Below, piece by piece: positions 27,762 to 36,829 of a stretch of DNA of 64,000 nt. The DNA is taken from contig NZ_JBHRTR010000020.1 of the NCBI RefSeq assembly GCF_042646425.1, forward strand, positions 170,505 to 234,504, in the 5' to 3' direction. The notes below the pieces were generated by a model that was given only the letters and a program-made list of their open reading frames with translations, was not told where the DNA came from and made no database searches. The stretch's first letter is position 1. Every line of letters starts with the position of its first letter. This DNA is from Marinibaculum pumilum. GTDB taxonomy: Bacteria > Pseudomonadota > Alphaproteobacteria > Ferrovibrionales > Ferrovibrionaceae. The position numbers were made by a program, and so were the translations under genes.

Positions 27762-27960
27762 CTCCGCCTCCCTGCTTCGCGGGCCCGCCGGCTCCGGCAG
27801 GTCCCGCTGCCGGTTGGGCCGCATCTGCGCGCCATACCGGCAGTCTATGCCCAAACCTGCTCAGGCATCTCCGCCTCCCTGCTTCGCGGGCCCGCCGGCT
27901 CCGGCAGGTCCCGCTGCCGGTTGGGCGGCATCTGCGCGCCATACCGGCAGTCTATGCCCA
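27747..27960. repeat. 107-bp tandem duplication covering the hydroxylase translation start
   Basis: Units 27747-27853 and 27854-27960 are identical except one base (C against G in the TTGGGCSGCAT part). Each unit holds the five first codons, the start codon and the ribosome site of the hydroxylase gene on the minus strand. Each also has an inverted repeat CCGGCAG / CTGCCGG. The left boundary falls exactly after codon five. Confidence 0.95.
27845..27868 (-). promoter_or_regulatory. Seven-codon upstream decoy ORF created by the duplication
   Basis: The distal repeat unit preserves the ribosome site and ATG and reads MPEQVWA then TAG. Its first five codons are identical to those of the hydroxylase, whose true start lies 107 bases further on. 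Ribosomes could initiate here and stop, or reinitiate. Confidence 0.6.
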
Positions 27961-28065
27961 AAAATTGAGCAGATCATGACGTGGACAACCGGCGGACAGG
28001 CGCGGCGGGGCAGGACCTCCCGCAAAGTACGGCCGCGCGGGCCGGCTTTTCGACGCCGCGATGAT

Positions 28066-28083
28066 CCGGCATGATATTTGAAC
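28066..28083 (+). promoter_or_regulatory. Possible sigma-54 promoter of the PII gene
   Basis: GGCA at 28068-28071, six bases, then TTGA at 28078-28081 resembles the -24/-12 pattern GGCAC-N5-TTGC, with a mismatch at the last -12 base. It lies about 95 bp before the PII start. PII genes of this type are often NtrC/sigma-54 controlled, which is why it is worth listing. I found no NtrC site. Confidence 0.35.
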
Positions 28084-28175
28084 CTTCCTGGACAGGAAAA
28101 CCGTTCGCGCCCAATTCGTTCGTGTCCGAGTGGTCGGTCCGGGCGCCCGTCGACGGGGAAAGGGGAAGATCTCAC

Positions 28176-28514
28176 ATGAAGATGGTGATGGCCGTCATCA
28201 AGCCGTTCAAGCTGGACGAGGTGCGCGAGGCGCTGACCAGCCTCGGGGTCGAAGGTCTGACGGTGACCGAGGTGAAAGGCTACGGCCGGCAGAAGGGCCA
28301 TACCGAGATCTACCGCGGTGCCGAATATGCCGTCAGCTTCCTGCCGAAGCTGAAGATCGAGGTGGCCGTCGGCACGGACCTGGTCGACCGGGTGGTCGAG
28401 GCGATCGCCGCGGCGGCACGCACCGGCCAGATCGGCGACGGCAAGATCTTCGTCTACGACATGCAGAGCGCCATGCGCATCCGCACCGGGGAGAGCGGCG
28501 CCGACGCTCTCTGA
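28176..28514 (+). CDS. glnK: Nitrogen regulatory protein PII (GlnK/GlnZ type), 112 aa
   Basis: Trimeric signal protein that senses 2-oxoglutarate, ATP/ADP and, through uridylylation, glutamine, and controls ammonium transport, NtrB and other targets. The sequence shows the conserved start MKMVMAVIKPFKLDEVREAL, the T-loop with YGRQKGHTEIYRGAEY holding the uridylylated Tyr51, and the GDGKIFVYD C-terminal signature. The ATG at 28176 has AGGGGAAGA upstream and gives the exact family length. The M-V-M-A second strand and ending resemble alphaproteobacterial GlnZ/GlnK more than GlnB. Neither amtB nor glnA follows; a strong terminator does, so the gene is monocistronic. Confidence 0.93.
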   Translation: MKMVMAVIKPFKLDEVREALTSLGVEGLTVTEVKGYGRQKGHTEIYRGAEYAVSFLPKLKIEVAVGTDLVDRVVEAIAAAARTGQIGDGKIFVYDMQSAMRIRTGESGADAL

Positions 28515-28560
28515 CCCGCCGGATCCGGCCGCAGCGGCCGGAAGCCGGCCAGCTTCGGAA

Positions 28561-28585
28561 GGGCCGGGGAAACCCGGCCCTTTTT
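28561..28585 (+). terminator. Rho-independent terminator of the PII gene
   Basis: Stem GGGCCGGG / CCCGGCCC with loop GAAA, followed by five T residues, 47 bp after the stop codon. Confidence 0.92.
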
Positions 28586-28746
28586 CGTGCCCGGTTCGCT
28601 GCTGTGCAGCCCGGGGCAAGACCGCATACTCTTTCCCCGGCGAATCAGTCATTCTTGATCGGTTCCGCCATGAAGGCTCCGGAACCGCGCTGCGGCGGCC
28701 TGCCGCGCAGGCACGGACCGGACCCCTGCCGGAACCGGGATCAGAC

Positions 28747-30036
28747 ATGACGAATCTAGACCTCAATCCGCGCTTCGCCACACTGGGCGGCTATCCCTTC
28801 GCGCGCCTGCGCAGCCTGCTCGACGGGCTGGCGCCGCCGGATGGCGTGCGGCCGATCGACATGACCATCGGCGAGCCGCGGCGCCCGCTGCCGCCGATGG
28901 TGGCCGAGACGGTGGCCGGCCAGGCCGCCGGGTTCGGCCGCTATCCGCCGACGCGCGGCAGCCTGGCGCTGCGCCAGGCCTTCGCGGCCTGGCTGGACCG
29001 GCGCTATGCCCTGCCGGCCGGCCTGATCGATCCGGAACGGCATGTCATGGCACTGAACGGCACCCGCGAGGGGCTGTTCCAGATCGCCCTGGTCTGCGTG
29101 CCGCCGCAGCGCAACGGGCAGCAGCCGGCCGTGCTGGTGCCGAACCCCTTCTACCAGTGCTATGCCGGCGCCGCCGCCGCGGCCGGAGCGGAGACGGTGT
29201 TCCTGCCTGCAACCCCGTCGACCGGCCACCTGCCCGACCTGGATGCGCTGCCCGCGACGCTGCTGGACCGGACCGCCCTGTTCTACATCTGCTCCCCCGC
29301 CAACCCGCAGGGCGCCGCGGCGACGGCGGACTACTGGCGGCGCCTGCTGGCGTTGGCACGGCGCCACGGTTTCGTCGTCGCCGCCGATGAGTGCTACGCC
29401 GAGATCTATCGCGACACCGCACCGCCGGGCGCGCTGCAGGCGGCCGCCGAATCCGGCGCCCTGGACAACCTGGTGGTCTTCCACTCGCTGTCGAAGCGGT
29501 CCGGCGTGCCGGGCCTGCGGGGCGGGATCTGCGCCGGCGATCCCGCCGTCATCGAGCATTTCACCACCCTGCGCAGCTATGGCGGGGCGCCGATGCCCTT
29601 GCCGCTGGACGCGGCGGCCACGGCCCTGTGGGGCGACGAGGATCACGTGGTCGCAACACGGGCGCATTATAATGCCGCCTACGACGCGGCGGAGCGGATC
29701 CTGGGCAGCCGTGTCGGCGGCAACCGTTTCGCGGCCGGGGAACTGCGGCCCGCCGGCGGGTTTTTCCTGTGGCTGGATGTCGGCGATGGCGAGGGTTTCG
29801 CCCATCGCCTCTGGACCAGGGCCGGCCTGCGCGTCCTGCCCGGCGGCTATCTGACACGGGCCGATGCGGGCGGACGGAATGTCGGCGCACCGTTCATCCG
29901 GGTCGCCCTGGTGGACGACCTGGAAACCATCGGCGAAGGACTGACCCGGCTTGCCGCGGAACTGGCCGCGGCCGAAGCCGGCCCGGACCGGGGCGGTCCG
30001 GGCCATGCGCGATCGCAGGAGGCGCCATCAGCATGA
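28747..30036 (+). CDS. Class I/II PLP-dependent aminotransferase, DapC-like, 429 aa
   Basis: Fold-type I aminotransferase, probably succinyldiaminopimelate transaminase in lysine and peptidoglycan precursor synthesis. Motifs: GRYPPTRGSLALRQAF, LNGTREGLFQIAL, VPNPFYQCYAGA, the SPANPQG turn, AADECYAEIY, and the PLP lysine in HSLSKRSGVPGLRGG. The C-terminal substrate arginine sits in FIRVAL. An aminotransferase of this sort upstream of ftsK is a common alphaproteobacterial arrangement as I recall it. It ends in a hydrophilic tail, and ftsK starts 70 bp later. Other alanine- or glutamate-type aminotransferase roles are not excluded. Confidence 0.85.
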   Translation: MTNLDLNPRFATLGGYPFARLRSLLDGLAPPDGVRPIDMTIGEPRRPLPPMVAETVAGQAAGFGRYPPTRGSLALRQAFAAWLDRRYALPAGLIDPERHVMALNGTREGLFQIALVCVPPQRNGQQPAVLVPNPFYQCYAGAAAAAGAETVFLPATPSTGHLPDLDALPATLLDRTALFYICSPANPQGAAATADYWRRLLALARRHGFVVAADECYAEIYRDTAPPGALQAAAESGALDNLVVFHSLSKRSGVPGLRGGICAGDPAVIEHFTTLRSYGGAPMPLPLDAAATALWGDEDHVVATRAHYNAAYDAAERILGSRVGGNRFAAGELRPAGGFFLWLDVGDGEGFAHRLWTRAGLRVLPGGYLTRADAGGRNVGAPFIRVALVDDLETIGEGLTRLAAELAAAEAGPDRGGPGHARSQEAPSA

Positions 30037-30106
30037 AGGCCCGCAGCAGGAACGCCCGCGGCAGAATTGCCCGCAGCAGGATCCGCTGGCAGATCGAAGG
30101 GCGGCC

Positions 30107-32611
30107 ATGAGCGTCCGGTCGGGCGACGGCGCCCCTGCCCAGATTCTGCCCGACGGCGTCCGGCCGTTCCTGGTGCGTCGGAGCGTGGAGCTGGCGGGCG
30201 GCCTGCTGCTCGCCCTGGGCATCGCCCTGGCCCTGGCCCTGATCAGCTTCCATGCGGCGGATCCGAGCTGGAACCTGTCGGCGGTACGGGAACCGCGGAA
30301 CTGGCTCGGCCTGCCAGGCGCGACCCTGGCCGACGCGCTGTACCAGGCGCTGGGCATCGCCGCCTTCCTTCTGCCGGTCGCCGCCCTCGCCTGGGGCTGG
30401 CGCCTGGTGTCGCACCGGGGGCTGCCCCTGTGGTGGCTGAACCTGCTGGTCCTGCCGCTGCTGCTGGCCACCGCGGCGGCGGCGGCAGCCGTGGTGCCGC
30501 GCTTCGAGGACTGGCCGATGCGCAGCGGCCTGGGCGGCGTGCTGGGCGACCTGGTCTATGCGGACCTGGTGTTGCCGCTGGTCGCCCCGCTGCAGCTGAA
30601 CCAGGCACCGCTGATCTGCGGCCTGGGCTTCTTTCTTGCTTCCATCGCCCTGCTGGTCGTCGCCCTGGGCCTGTCCGGCGGCGAATGGCGCGGCATGGCG
30701 CGGGGCGTCGGCCACGGTGCCGGCTGGACCGCCCGCGGCATGGTCGTCGGCGGCCGCGCGGTGGGCCGTGGCGGGGAACGGATCGCGGATCTGCGGGACA
30801 GGCTGCGCCGGGCGGCCAATGACGACGGGTCGGACGGCAGGGAGACGCCGTTGCTGCCGCGGCCCGACGCGGCGGAGGCGGAGCGTCCGGCGCGCAGCCG
30901 GCGCATCGAGACACGGCGCGCCGCGGCAGAGGATGCCGGCGACGAGGAAGAGGACGAGGCGGTGCCGCAGCGGACGGCGCGGGTCGAGGTCCGGCCCGCC
31001 GCCGTCCGGCAGGGTCGCCGCGCGGCGAAGGAGAAGCAGCCGGAACTGGCGCTGGCCCGGCCGGATGCCGGCGACGGCTTCGCGCTGCCGCCGCTCGGCC
31101 TGCTGACCGCGGCGCCGGCCTCCACCGGCCAGAAGCTGAACCAGGACGCCCTGGAGCAGAACGCCCGCCTGCTGGAATCGGTGCTTGGCGAATTCGGGGT
31201 CAGCGGCGAGATCGTGCGGGTCCGCCCCGGTCCCGTCGTCACCCTCTACGAACTGGAACCGGCACCGGGCACCAAGTCCAGCCGGGTGATCGGACTGGCC
31301 GACGACATCGCGCGGTCGATGGCCGCCCTGTCGGCCCGCATCGCGGTGATCCCCGGCCGCAACGCGATCGGCATCGAGCTGCCGAACGCGGACCGGGAGA
31401 CGGTCTACCTGCGGGAACTGCTGGCCAGCCGCACCTTCGAGGAGGCGAGCGCCAAGCTGCCGCTGGCCCTGGGCAAGGATATCGGCGGCGACCCGGTGAT
31501 CGGCGACCTGGCCCGGATGCCGCACCTCCTGGTCGCCGGCACCACCGGCTCCGGCAAGTCGGTGGCGATCAACACCATGATCCTGAGCCTGCTGTACCGG
31601 CACGGACCCGACGATTGCCGCTTCATCATGGTCGATCCGAAGATGCTGGAACTGTCGGTCTACGACGATATCCCGCACCTTCTGGCGCCGGTGGTGACCG
31701 ACCCGTCGAAGGCCGTGGTCGCCCTGAAATGGGCGGTGCGCGAGATGGAGGAGCGCTATCGCCGGATGTCGGACATGGGGGTGCGCAACATCTCCGGCTT
31801 CAACGCCCGCCTGGCCGAGGCGGCGGAGCGCAAGGAGGGCCTGTCCCGCACCGTGCAGACCGGCTTCGACCCGGAAAGCGGCGACCCGATCTTCGAGGAG
31901 ATCGAGCTGGACCTGACCCCGATGCCCTACATCGTGGTGGTGATCGACGAGCTGGCCGACCTGATGCTGGTGGCCGGCAAGGATATCGAGGCGGCGATCC
32001 AGCGCCTGGCGCAGATGGCGCGGGCCGCCGGCATCCACCTGATCGTGGCGACCCAGCGGCCGTCGGTGGACGTCATCACCGGCACCATCAAGTCGAACTT
32101 CCCGACCCGCATCAGCTTCCAGGTCAGCTCCAAGATCGACAGCCGCACGATCCTGGGCGAGCAGGGGGGCGAGCAGCTGCTGGGCATGGGCGACATGCTG
32201 TTCATGGCCGGGGCGGGCCGCCTGCAGCGCGTGCATGGCCCGTTCGTCAGCGACCGCGAGGTGGAGGAGATCGTGGCCTATCTGCGCGACCAGGGCGCAC
32301 CGGCCTATGACGATGCCGTCACCGCGGACCCGGACGAGTTCGACGACGGCGACGATGGCGGCGCCTTCGGTGCCGGCGGCGGCGGCAAGGGCGGCAGCAG
32401 CGAGGACCAGCTCTACGACCAGGCCGTCGCGATCGTCTGCCGGGAGCGCAAGGCATCGACCAGCTTCGTGCAGCGCCAGCTGCAGATCGGCTACAACCGC
32501 GCCGCACGGATCGTCGAGCGGATGGAGGCCGAAGGTGTGGTCAGCAAGGCCAACCATGTCGGCAAGCGGCAGGTCCTGGCGCGCGACATCGACGAGATGG
32601 CGGCGAACTGA
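30107..32611 (+). CDS. ftsK: DNA translocase FtsK, 834 aa
   Basis: Septum-anchored ATP-driven DNA pump that clears the chromosome termini at division and activates XerCD. The N-terminal 190 residues hold four hydrophobic segments (near 25-45, 80-100, 110-130, 165-185). A variable, charged linker follows to about 340. The motor then shows Walker A GTTGSGKSV, FIMVDPKMLELSVYDD, Walker B PYIVVVIDELADLMLV, and ATQRPSVDVITGTIKSN. The C-terminal winged-helix gamma domain is seen as ASTSFVQRQLQIGYNRAARI. I chose ATG 30107 (AAGGGCGG before it) rather than the longer frame from 29951, which overlaps the previous gene. It is somewhat longer than minimal alphaproteobacterial FtsK owing to the linker. Confidence 0.96.
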   Translation: MSVRSGDGAPAQILPDGVRPFLVRRSVELAGGLLLALGIALALALISFHAADPSWNLSAVREPRNWLGLPGATLADALYQALGIAAFLLPVAALAWGWRLVSHRGLPLWWLNLLVLPLLLATAAAAAAVVPRFEDWPMRSGLGGVLGDLVYADLVLPLVAPLQLNQAPLICGLGFFLASIALLVVALGLSGGEWRGMARGVGHGAGWTARGMVVGGRAVGRGGERIADLRDRLRRAANDDGSDGRETPLLPRPDAAEAERPARSRRIETRRAAAEDAGDEEEDEAVPQRTARVEVRPAAVRQGRRAAKEKQPELALARPDAGDGFALPPLGLLTAAPASTGQKLNQDALEQNARLLESVLGEFGVSGEIVRVRPGPVVTLYELEPAPGTKSSRVIGLADDIARSMAALSARIAVIPGRNAIGIELPNADRETVYLRELLASRTFEEASAKLPLALGKDIGGDPVIGDLARMPHLLVAGTTGSGKSVAINTMILSLLYRHGPDDCRFIMVDPKMLELSVYDDIPHLLAPVVTDPSKAVVALKWAVREMEERYRRMSDMGVRNISGFNARLAEAAERKEGLSRTVQTGFDPESGDPIFEEIELDLTPMPYIVVVIDELADLMLVAGKDIEAAIQRLAQMARAAGIHLIVATQRPSVDVITGTIKSNFPTRISFQVSSKIDSRTILGEQGGEQLLGMGDMLFMAGAGRLQRVHGPFVSDREVEEIVAYLRDQGAPAYDDAVTADPDEFDDGDDGGAFGAGGGGKGGSSEDQLYDQAVAIVCRERKASTSFVQRQLQIGYNRAARIVERMEAEGVVSKANHVGKRQVLARDIDEMAAN

Positions 32612-32692
32612 GCCGCAGCATCGCGGGGGGCCTGGACGCGGCATGCCTGGATTGAGGGAGCGGGGCAGCAGGGAGCGGGAAAGGGCGGGTCC

Positions 32693-33862
32693 GTGAGCGA
32701 CAAGGACAGGCAGGCGGAACCGGCCCGCAGCCGGCACCGGGCCGGCTTCGGCCAGCGCCCCCCGGTGGGCGCGATGCCCGGCACCCTGATGCGCGATCCC
32801 GATGCCCAGCAGACCCAGGTCAGGATCGTCTGCTACGGCCCGGACCGGATCGAGGAGATCCCCTTCCAGGGCCCGCAATCGCTGCCGCAGCTGCTCGACA
32901 GCTGGGCGGTCACCTGGATCGCCGTCAGCGGCCTGCGCGACGTGGAGCTGATCGCGGAGCTGGGCAACGTCCTTGGCCTGCACGAACTGGCGCTGGAGGA
33001 TGCCGTTTCCAGCCAGCAGCGCCCGAAGGTCGAGAACTACGACGACTACACCTTCGTGGTCACCCAGGCGCCGCGCTGGAACCCGGTGCATGACGGCGAT
33101 GCGGCCGACCTGGAGCATGTCTCGGAGCAGATCGCGATCTTCTTCTCCCGCGCCTTCGTGCTGACGGTGAAGGCCGGCGAGGGCGGCCGCTTCGACGCCA
33201 TCCGGGAGCGGCTGTACAAGCAGCGCGGCCGGGTGCGGAAGGCCGGGCCCGGCCATCTGGTCTATGCCATGCTCGACATCGTGATCGACGAGTATTTCCC
33301 GGTGGTCGAGCATCTGGGCGAGAAGCTGGAGGCGCTGGAAGCCGACATCATGCGCAATCCCGACCGCGAGGTCGTGGTCCGCATCCAGCAGATGCGCCGC
33401 AGCCTGCTGGCAATGCGGCGGGCCATCTGGCCGCAGCGTGAGGTTGTCTATGCCCTGGCGCGGGAGGGGATGCCGCATGTCGGCAGGAAGACCAGGATCT
33501 ACCTGCGGGACTGCGCCGACCATCTGACCCAGCTGATCGAGATGACGGAGATGTACCGGGAACTGACCACCGGCCTGCTGGACATCTATCTGTCGAGCGC
33601 CAGCGCGCGCACCAACGAGGTGATGCGCGTGCTGACCATCATCGCGACGATCTTCATCCCGCTGGGCACCGTGGCGGGGATTTACGGAATGAACTTCGAT
33701 CCCCAAGTATCGCCGTGGAACATGCCGGAGCTGAGCTGGTACTACGGCTATCCCTATGCCATCGGCCTGATGGCCACGATGGCCGGCGCGATGCTGTTCT
33801 ATTTCTGGCGCAAGGGCTGGCTTGGCGGACGCGACCCGGCGAGACTGCTGCAGGACGACTAG
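32693..33862 (+). CDS. corA: CorA-family magnesium/divalent cation channel, 389 aa
   Basis: Inner-membrane pentameric Mg2+ channel. A large cytoplasmic alpha/beta domain leads to a long stalk helix, then two C-terminal membrane segments: the pore helix ending in the selectivity motif YGMNFD near 346-351, and a last helix followed by a basic tail with WRKGWLGGRDP. The start is GTG 32693; GGGAGCGGGAAAGGG upstream supports it, and it gives a short basic leader before the domain. It sits between ftsK and lolA, 81 bp after ftsK, perhaps in one transcript. Confidence 0.92.
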   Translation: MSDKDRQAEPARSRHRAGFGQRPPVGAMPGTLMRDPDAQQTQVRIVCYGPDRIEEIPFQGPQSLPQLLDSWAVTWIAVSGLRDVELIAELGNVLGLHELALEDAVSSQQRPKVENYDDYTFVVTQAPRWNPVHDGDAADLEHVSEQIAIFFSRAFVLTVKAGEGGRFDAIRERLYKQRGRVRKAGPGHLVYAMLDIVIDEYFPVVEHLGEKLEALEADIMRNPDREVVVRIQQMRRSLLAMRRAIWPQREVVYALAREGMPHVGRKTRIYLRDCADHLTQLIEMTEMYRELTTGLLDIYLSSASARTNEVMRVLTIIATIFIPLGTVAGIYGMNFDPQVSPWNMPELSWYYGYPYAIGLMATMAGAMLFYFWRKGWLGGRDPARLLQDD

Positions 33863-33935
33863 CCCGTCGGCACCGCCGGCGCCGATACTGCCGCCGCCGA
33901 CCGCCGACCGGCGGCGCGGCCGAAACGGAGTGACC

Positions 33936-34646
33936 ATGACCTTTTCGAGTGCCGGAGCCTGTTCGACCGACGCCCCCGGACGCCGGCATCGCGACGTGCC
34001 GGCAGCCATCCTGACCCGCATCTGGGCCCTGGCCCTGGCCATGGTGGCGGTGCTGGCGCTGGGAACCGGCGCGCAGGCGCGCGTCGCCGACGGCGACCCG
34101 GCCACGGAAGCCGCCCTCCAGCAGGTCGAGGACTGGTTTTCCCGGACCCGGTCCCTGAAGGCCGATTTCGTCCAGGTCGACGATGCCGGCTATACCGCCT
34201 CCGGCAAGCTGTGGCTGCGCCGGCCGGGACGCGTGCGCTTCGAATACGACCCGCCGGTGCCGCTGATGATCGTGTCGGACGGGATCTTCGTGATGTTCGT
34301 CGACAAGGAACTGGAGCAGGTGGACCGGCTGCCCCTGGTCCGTTCGCCCCTGTCGATCCTGACCGCCGACGAGGTGGACCTGCGCAAGGATGCGGAGGTT
34401 CGCGACGTGTCGATCCAGGGCGGCCTGATCCATGTCACCCTGGCCGATCCGGATTCGCCGGAGGAGGGCGAGGTCACCCTGGTCTTCCGCGGCGAGCCGA
34501 TGACCCTGCGCCAGTGGATCGTCCGCGACGCCACCGGCAAGGAGGTGGCGGTGACCCTGCAGGATACCGAGGTCAATCCGGACCTGCCGCAGCGGCTGTT
34601 CGTCTACACGGATCCGGCGCCGGGGCGCAGCCGAAACCTGCCATGA
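33936..34646 (+). CDS. lolA: Outer-membrane lipoprotein carrier protein LolA, 236 aa
   Basis: Periplasmic chaperone that takes lipoproteins from LolCDE to the outer membrane. Residues 27-50 form a signal peptide core ending in GTGAQA, the likely cleavage site. The mature part shows SRTRSLKADFVQVDD, ASGKLWLRRPGRVRFEYDPP and LMIVSDGIFVMFVDKELEQ, which are standard LolA beta-strand motifs. The start at 33936 has GGAG six bases before it. The leader before the signal peptide is unusually long, about 25 residues, so a later start is possible. The stop overlaps the next start as ATGA. Confidence 0.92.
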   Translation: MTFSSAGACSTDAPGRRHRDVPAAILTRIWALALAMVAVLALGTGAQARVADGDPATEAALQQVEDWFSRTRSLKADFVQVDDAGYTASGKLWLRRPGRVRFEYDPPVPLMIVSDGIFVMFVDKELEQVDRLPLVRSPLSILTADEVDLRKDAEVRDVSIQGGLIHVTLADPDSPEEGEVTLVFRGEPMTLRQWIVRDATGKEVAVTLQDTEVNPDLPQRLFVYTDPAPGRSRNLP

Positions 34647-35491
34647 CAGCAACCGACCGCGCGCCCGACGGCGGTACCCGCCCGCTGGTCCTGGTCACCG
34701 CCTGCATCCGCCGGATCGATGCCACCACAGGCCATGCGGTCTACGAGCAGTATATCGATGCGGCGCGCGACCCGCTGGACGCCGACCCGGTGATCCTGCC
34801 GGCCCTGGGAGCGGAGGCGTTCCGCCAGCTGCTGCCGGTGGTCGACGGGGTCCTGCTGCCCGGCAGCCTGTCCAACGTGGCGCCGGAGCATTACGGCGGC
34901 CCGCCGCCGCGGGACGGCAACCAGGCCGACCCTGCACGCGACGGCACCACCCTGCCGCTGATCCGGGCCTGCCTCGACCAGGGCATTCCCCTGCTGGCGA
35001 TCTGCCGCGGCTTCCAGGAGATGAACGTGGCCCTGGGCGGCAGCCTGCACCAGCACCTGGCGGAGGTTCCCGGCCGGATCGACCACGAGGCGGCGGCGGA
35101 CAGGCCGCGTGCGACGCGCTATGGTTTCCGTCATGTCGTCCGGTTCGCGGCGGACAGCTGGATCGGCGCGCGCTACGGCGCGGCGGAGGCAGCGGTGAAT
35201 TCGCTGCACGGCCAGGGTGTCGACCGGCTGGCGGCCGGCCTGGCGGTCGAGGCACTGGCGCCGGACGGCACGGTCGAGGCCTTTCGCGCCACCGGGGTTC
35301 CCGGCTTCGCGCTGGGCGTGCAATGGCACCCGGAATGGCAGGCCGCCGGGAATGCGCTGTCGCGGGCCGTGTTCGGCCTGTTCGGCGACGCCTGCCGGGC
35401 GCGGCATGCCCGGCGCCTGGCGGCAGCAGGCCTGGAGGGACCGGCACGGTCCGGCAACAGCGAGGAGAGGCCCGCTTGGGCGATGTCCTGA
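34643..35491 (+). CDS. Class I glutamine amidotransferase-like hydrolase, PuuD-like, 282 aa
   Basis: Gamma-glutamyl-gamma-aminobutyrate hydrolase family (peptidase C26). The nucleophile cysteine lies in LLAICRGFQEMNVALGG, preceded by DGVLLPGSLSNVAPEHYGG, and the catalytic His/Glu pair is in GVQWHPEW. In putrescine use it would release GABA and glutamate. It overlaps lolA by four bases and the following glutamine-synthetase-like gene by one base, so the three are translationally linked. The pairing with a PuuA-like ligase supports a polyamine or amine role. The substrate is inferred from the family. Confidence 0.87.
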   Translation: MTATDRAPDGGTRPLVLVTACIRRIDATTGHAVYEQYIDAARDPLDADPVILPALGAEAFRQLLPVVDGVLLPGSLSNVAPEHYGGPPPRDGNQADPARDGTTLPLIRACLDQGIPLLAICRGFQEMNVALGGSLHQHLAEVPGRIDHEAAADRPRATRYGFRHVVRFAADSWIGARYGAAEAAVNSLHGQGVDRLAAGLAVEALAPDGTVEAFRATGVPGFALGVQWHPEWQAAGNALSRAVFGLFGDACRARHARRLAAAGLEGPARSGNSEERPAWAMS

Positions 35492-36822
35492 TGGAGGAAT
35501 GGCTGCGCGAGCGCTCGGTCTCGGAGGTCGAGTGCCTGATCCCGGACCTGGCGGGAATCGCCCGGGGCAAGATCCTGCCGGCGCACAAGCTGGTGCGGGC
35601 GGTGGCGGAAGACGGGCTGCGGCTGCCGGAGAGCATCTTCCAGCAGACGGTCACCGGCGAGTGGGTCGAGACGCGGACCTTCGATGCGACCGAGCCCGAC
35701 ATGCTGCTGATCCCGGACCAGGCCACCCTGCGCCTGGTCCCCTGGTACAGCGATCCGACCGCGCAGGTGATCTGCGACTGCCAGCGCCGCGACGGCAATC
35801 CGGTGGAGACGGCCCCCCGCCAGGTGCTGCGCCGGGTGCTGGACCTGTACGAGGCCAAGGGCTGGCGCCCCGTGGTGGCGCCGGAGCTGGAGTTCTTCCT
35901 GGTGGCGAAGAACACCGATCCCGACTATCCCCTGCAGCCGCCGCCGGGCCGGTCCGGCCGGGCGGAAAGCGGGCGGCAGAGCTATGGCGTCGATGCGGTC
36001 AACGAGTACGACGCCATCTTCGAGGACATGTACGACTATTGCGACGCCCAGGGCCTGGACGTCGACACCCTGATCCACGAGGCCGGCGCCGCCCAGGTGG
36101 AGATCAACTTCAACCACGGCGACGCGATGGACATGGCCGACCAGGCCTTCCTGTTCAAGCGGACGGTGCGGGAAACCGCCCTGCGCCATGGCGTCTATGC
36201 CACCTTCATGGCGAAGCCGATCGAGCGCGAGCCGGGCAGCGCGATGCACATTCACCAGAGCGTGGTGGATGCCAGCAGCGGCGAGAACCTGTTCGCGGAC
36301 AAGGAAGGGCAGGACACGCCGCTGTTCCTGAGCCATATCGCCGGCCTGCAGCGCTACCTGCCGAGCGCGATGCCGCTGCTCGCCCCGAACGTCAATTCCT
36401 ACCGCCGCCTGACCCGCTACTGGGCGGCGCCGATCAATACCCTCTGGGGGCACGAGAACCGGACCACCGGCCTGCGGGTTCCCTATTCGAACGGGCCGTC
36501 GCGCCGGATCGAGAACCGGGTCCCGGGCGCCGATGCCAATCCCTATCTGGCGATCGCCGCGTCCCTGGCCTGCGGCTATCTGGGCATGGTCGAGGGGCGG
36601 AAGCCGAGCAAGCCGCACGAAGGCAATGCCTACGCCAAGGACTACAACCTGCCGCGCTACCTGCCGGAGGCGGTGCGGCTGATGGAAGCCTCCGAGCCCC
36701 TGCGCGAGCTGTTCGGCGTGGATTTCGTCGACAATCTCTGCGCCATCCGCCAGGCCGAGCATGACGCCTATCAGCAGGTGATCAGCGCCTGGGAGCGCGA
36801 GCATCTGCTGCTGAACGTGTAG
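35491..36822 (+). CDS. Glutamine-synthetase-family gamma-glutamyl ligase, PuuA-like, 443 aa
   Basis: ATP-dependent ligase of the glutamine synthetase fold that would join glutamate to an amine such as putrescine. Seen: VVAPELEFFLV, EAGAAQVEINFNHGDAMD, the HIHQSV metal motif, WAAPINTLWGHENRTTGLRVP and ANPYLAIAASLACG. The ATG at 35491 overlaps the previous stop (TGATG). TTG 35476, five bases after GAGAGG, is a credible alternative and would add five residues. The length of about 445 fits PuuA-type enzymes, not the 470-residue GlnA, and no adenylylation tyrosine loop is evident. It works next to the PuuD-like hydrolase. Confidence 0.87.
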   Translation: MEEWLRERSVSEVECLIPDLAGIARGKILPAHKLVRAVAEDGLRLPESIFQQTVTGEWVETRTFDATEPDMLLIPDQATLRLVPWYSDPTAQVICDCQRRDGNPVETAPRQVLRRVLDLYEAKGWRPVVAPELEFFLVAKNTDPDYPLQPPPGRSGRAESGRQSYGVDAVNEYDAIFEDMYDYCDAQGLDVDTLIHEAGAAQVEINFNHGDAMDMADQAFLFKRTVRETALRHGVYATFMAKPIEREPGSAMHIHQSVVDASSGENLFADKEGQDTPLFLSHIAGLQRYLPSAMPLLAPNVNSYRRLTRYWAAPINTLWGHENRTTGLRVPYSNGPSRRIENRVPGADANPYLAIAASLACGYLGMVEGRKPSKPHEGNAYAKDYNLPRYLPEAVRLMEASEPLRELFGVDFVDNLCAIRQAEHDAYQQVISAWEREHLLLNV

Positions 36823-36829
36823 CGGCGCC

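Noticed and set aside
29894..34105. 1,403-residue minus-strand frame across ftsK, corA and lolA
   Set aside because: Antisense shadow of three unmistakable plus-strand genes; composition is Arg/Gly/Gln/His-rich as expected for GC-rich antisense.
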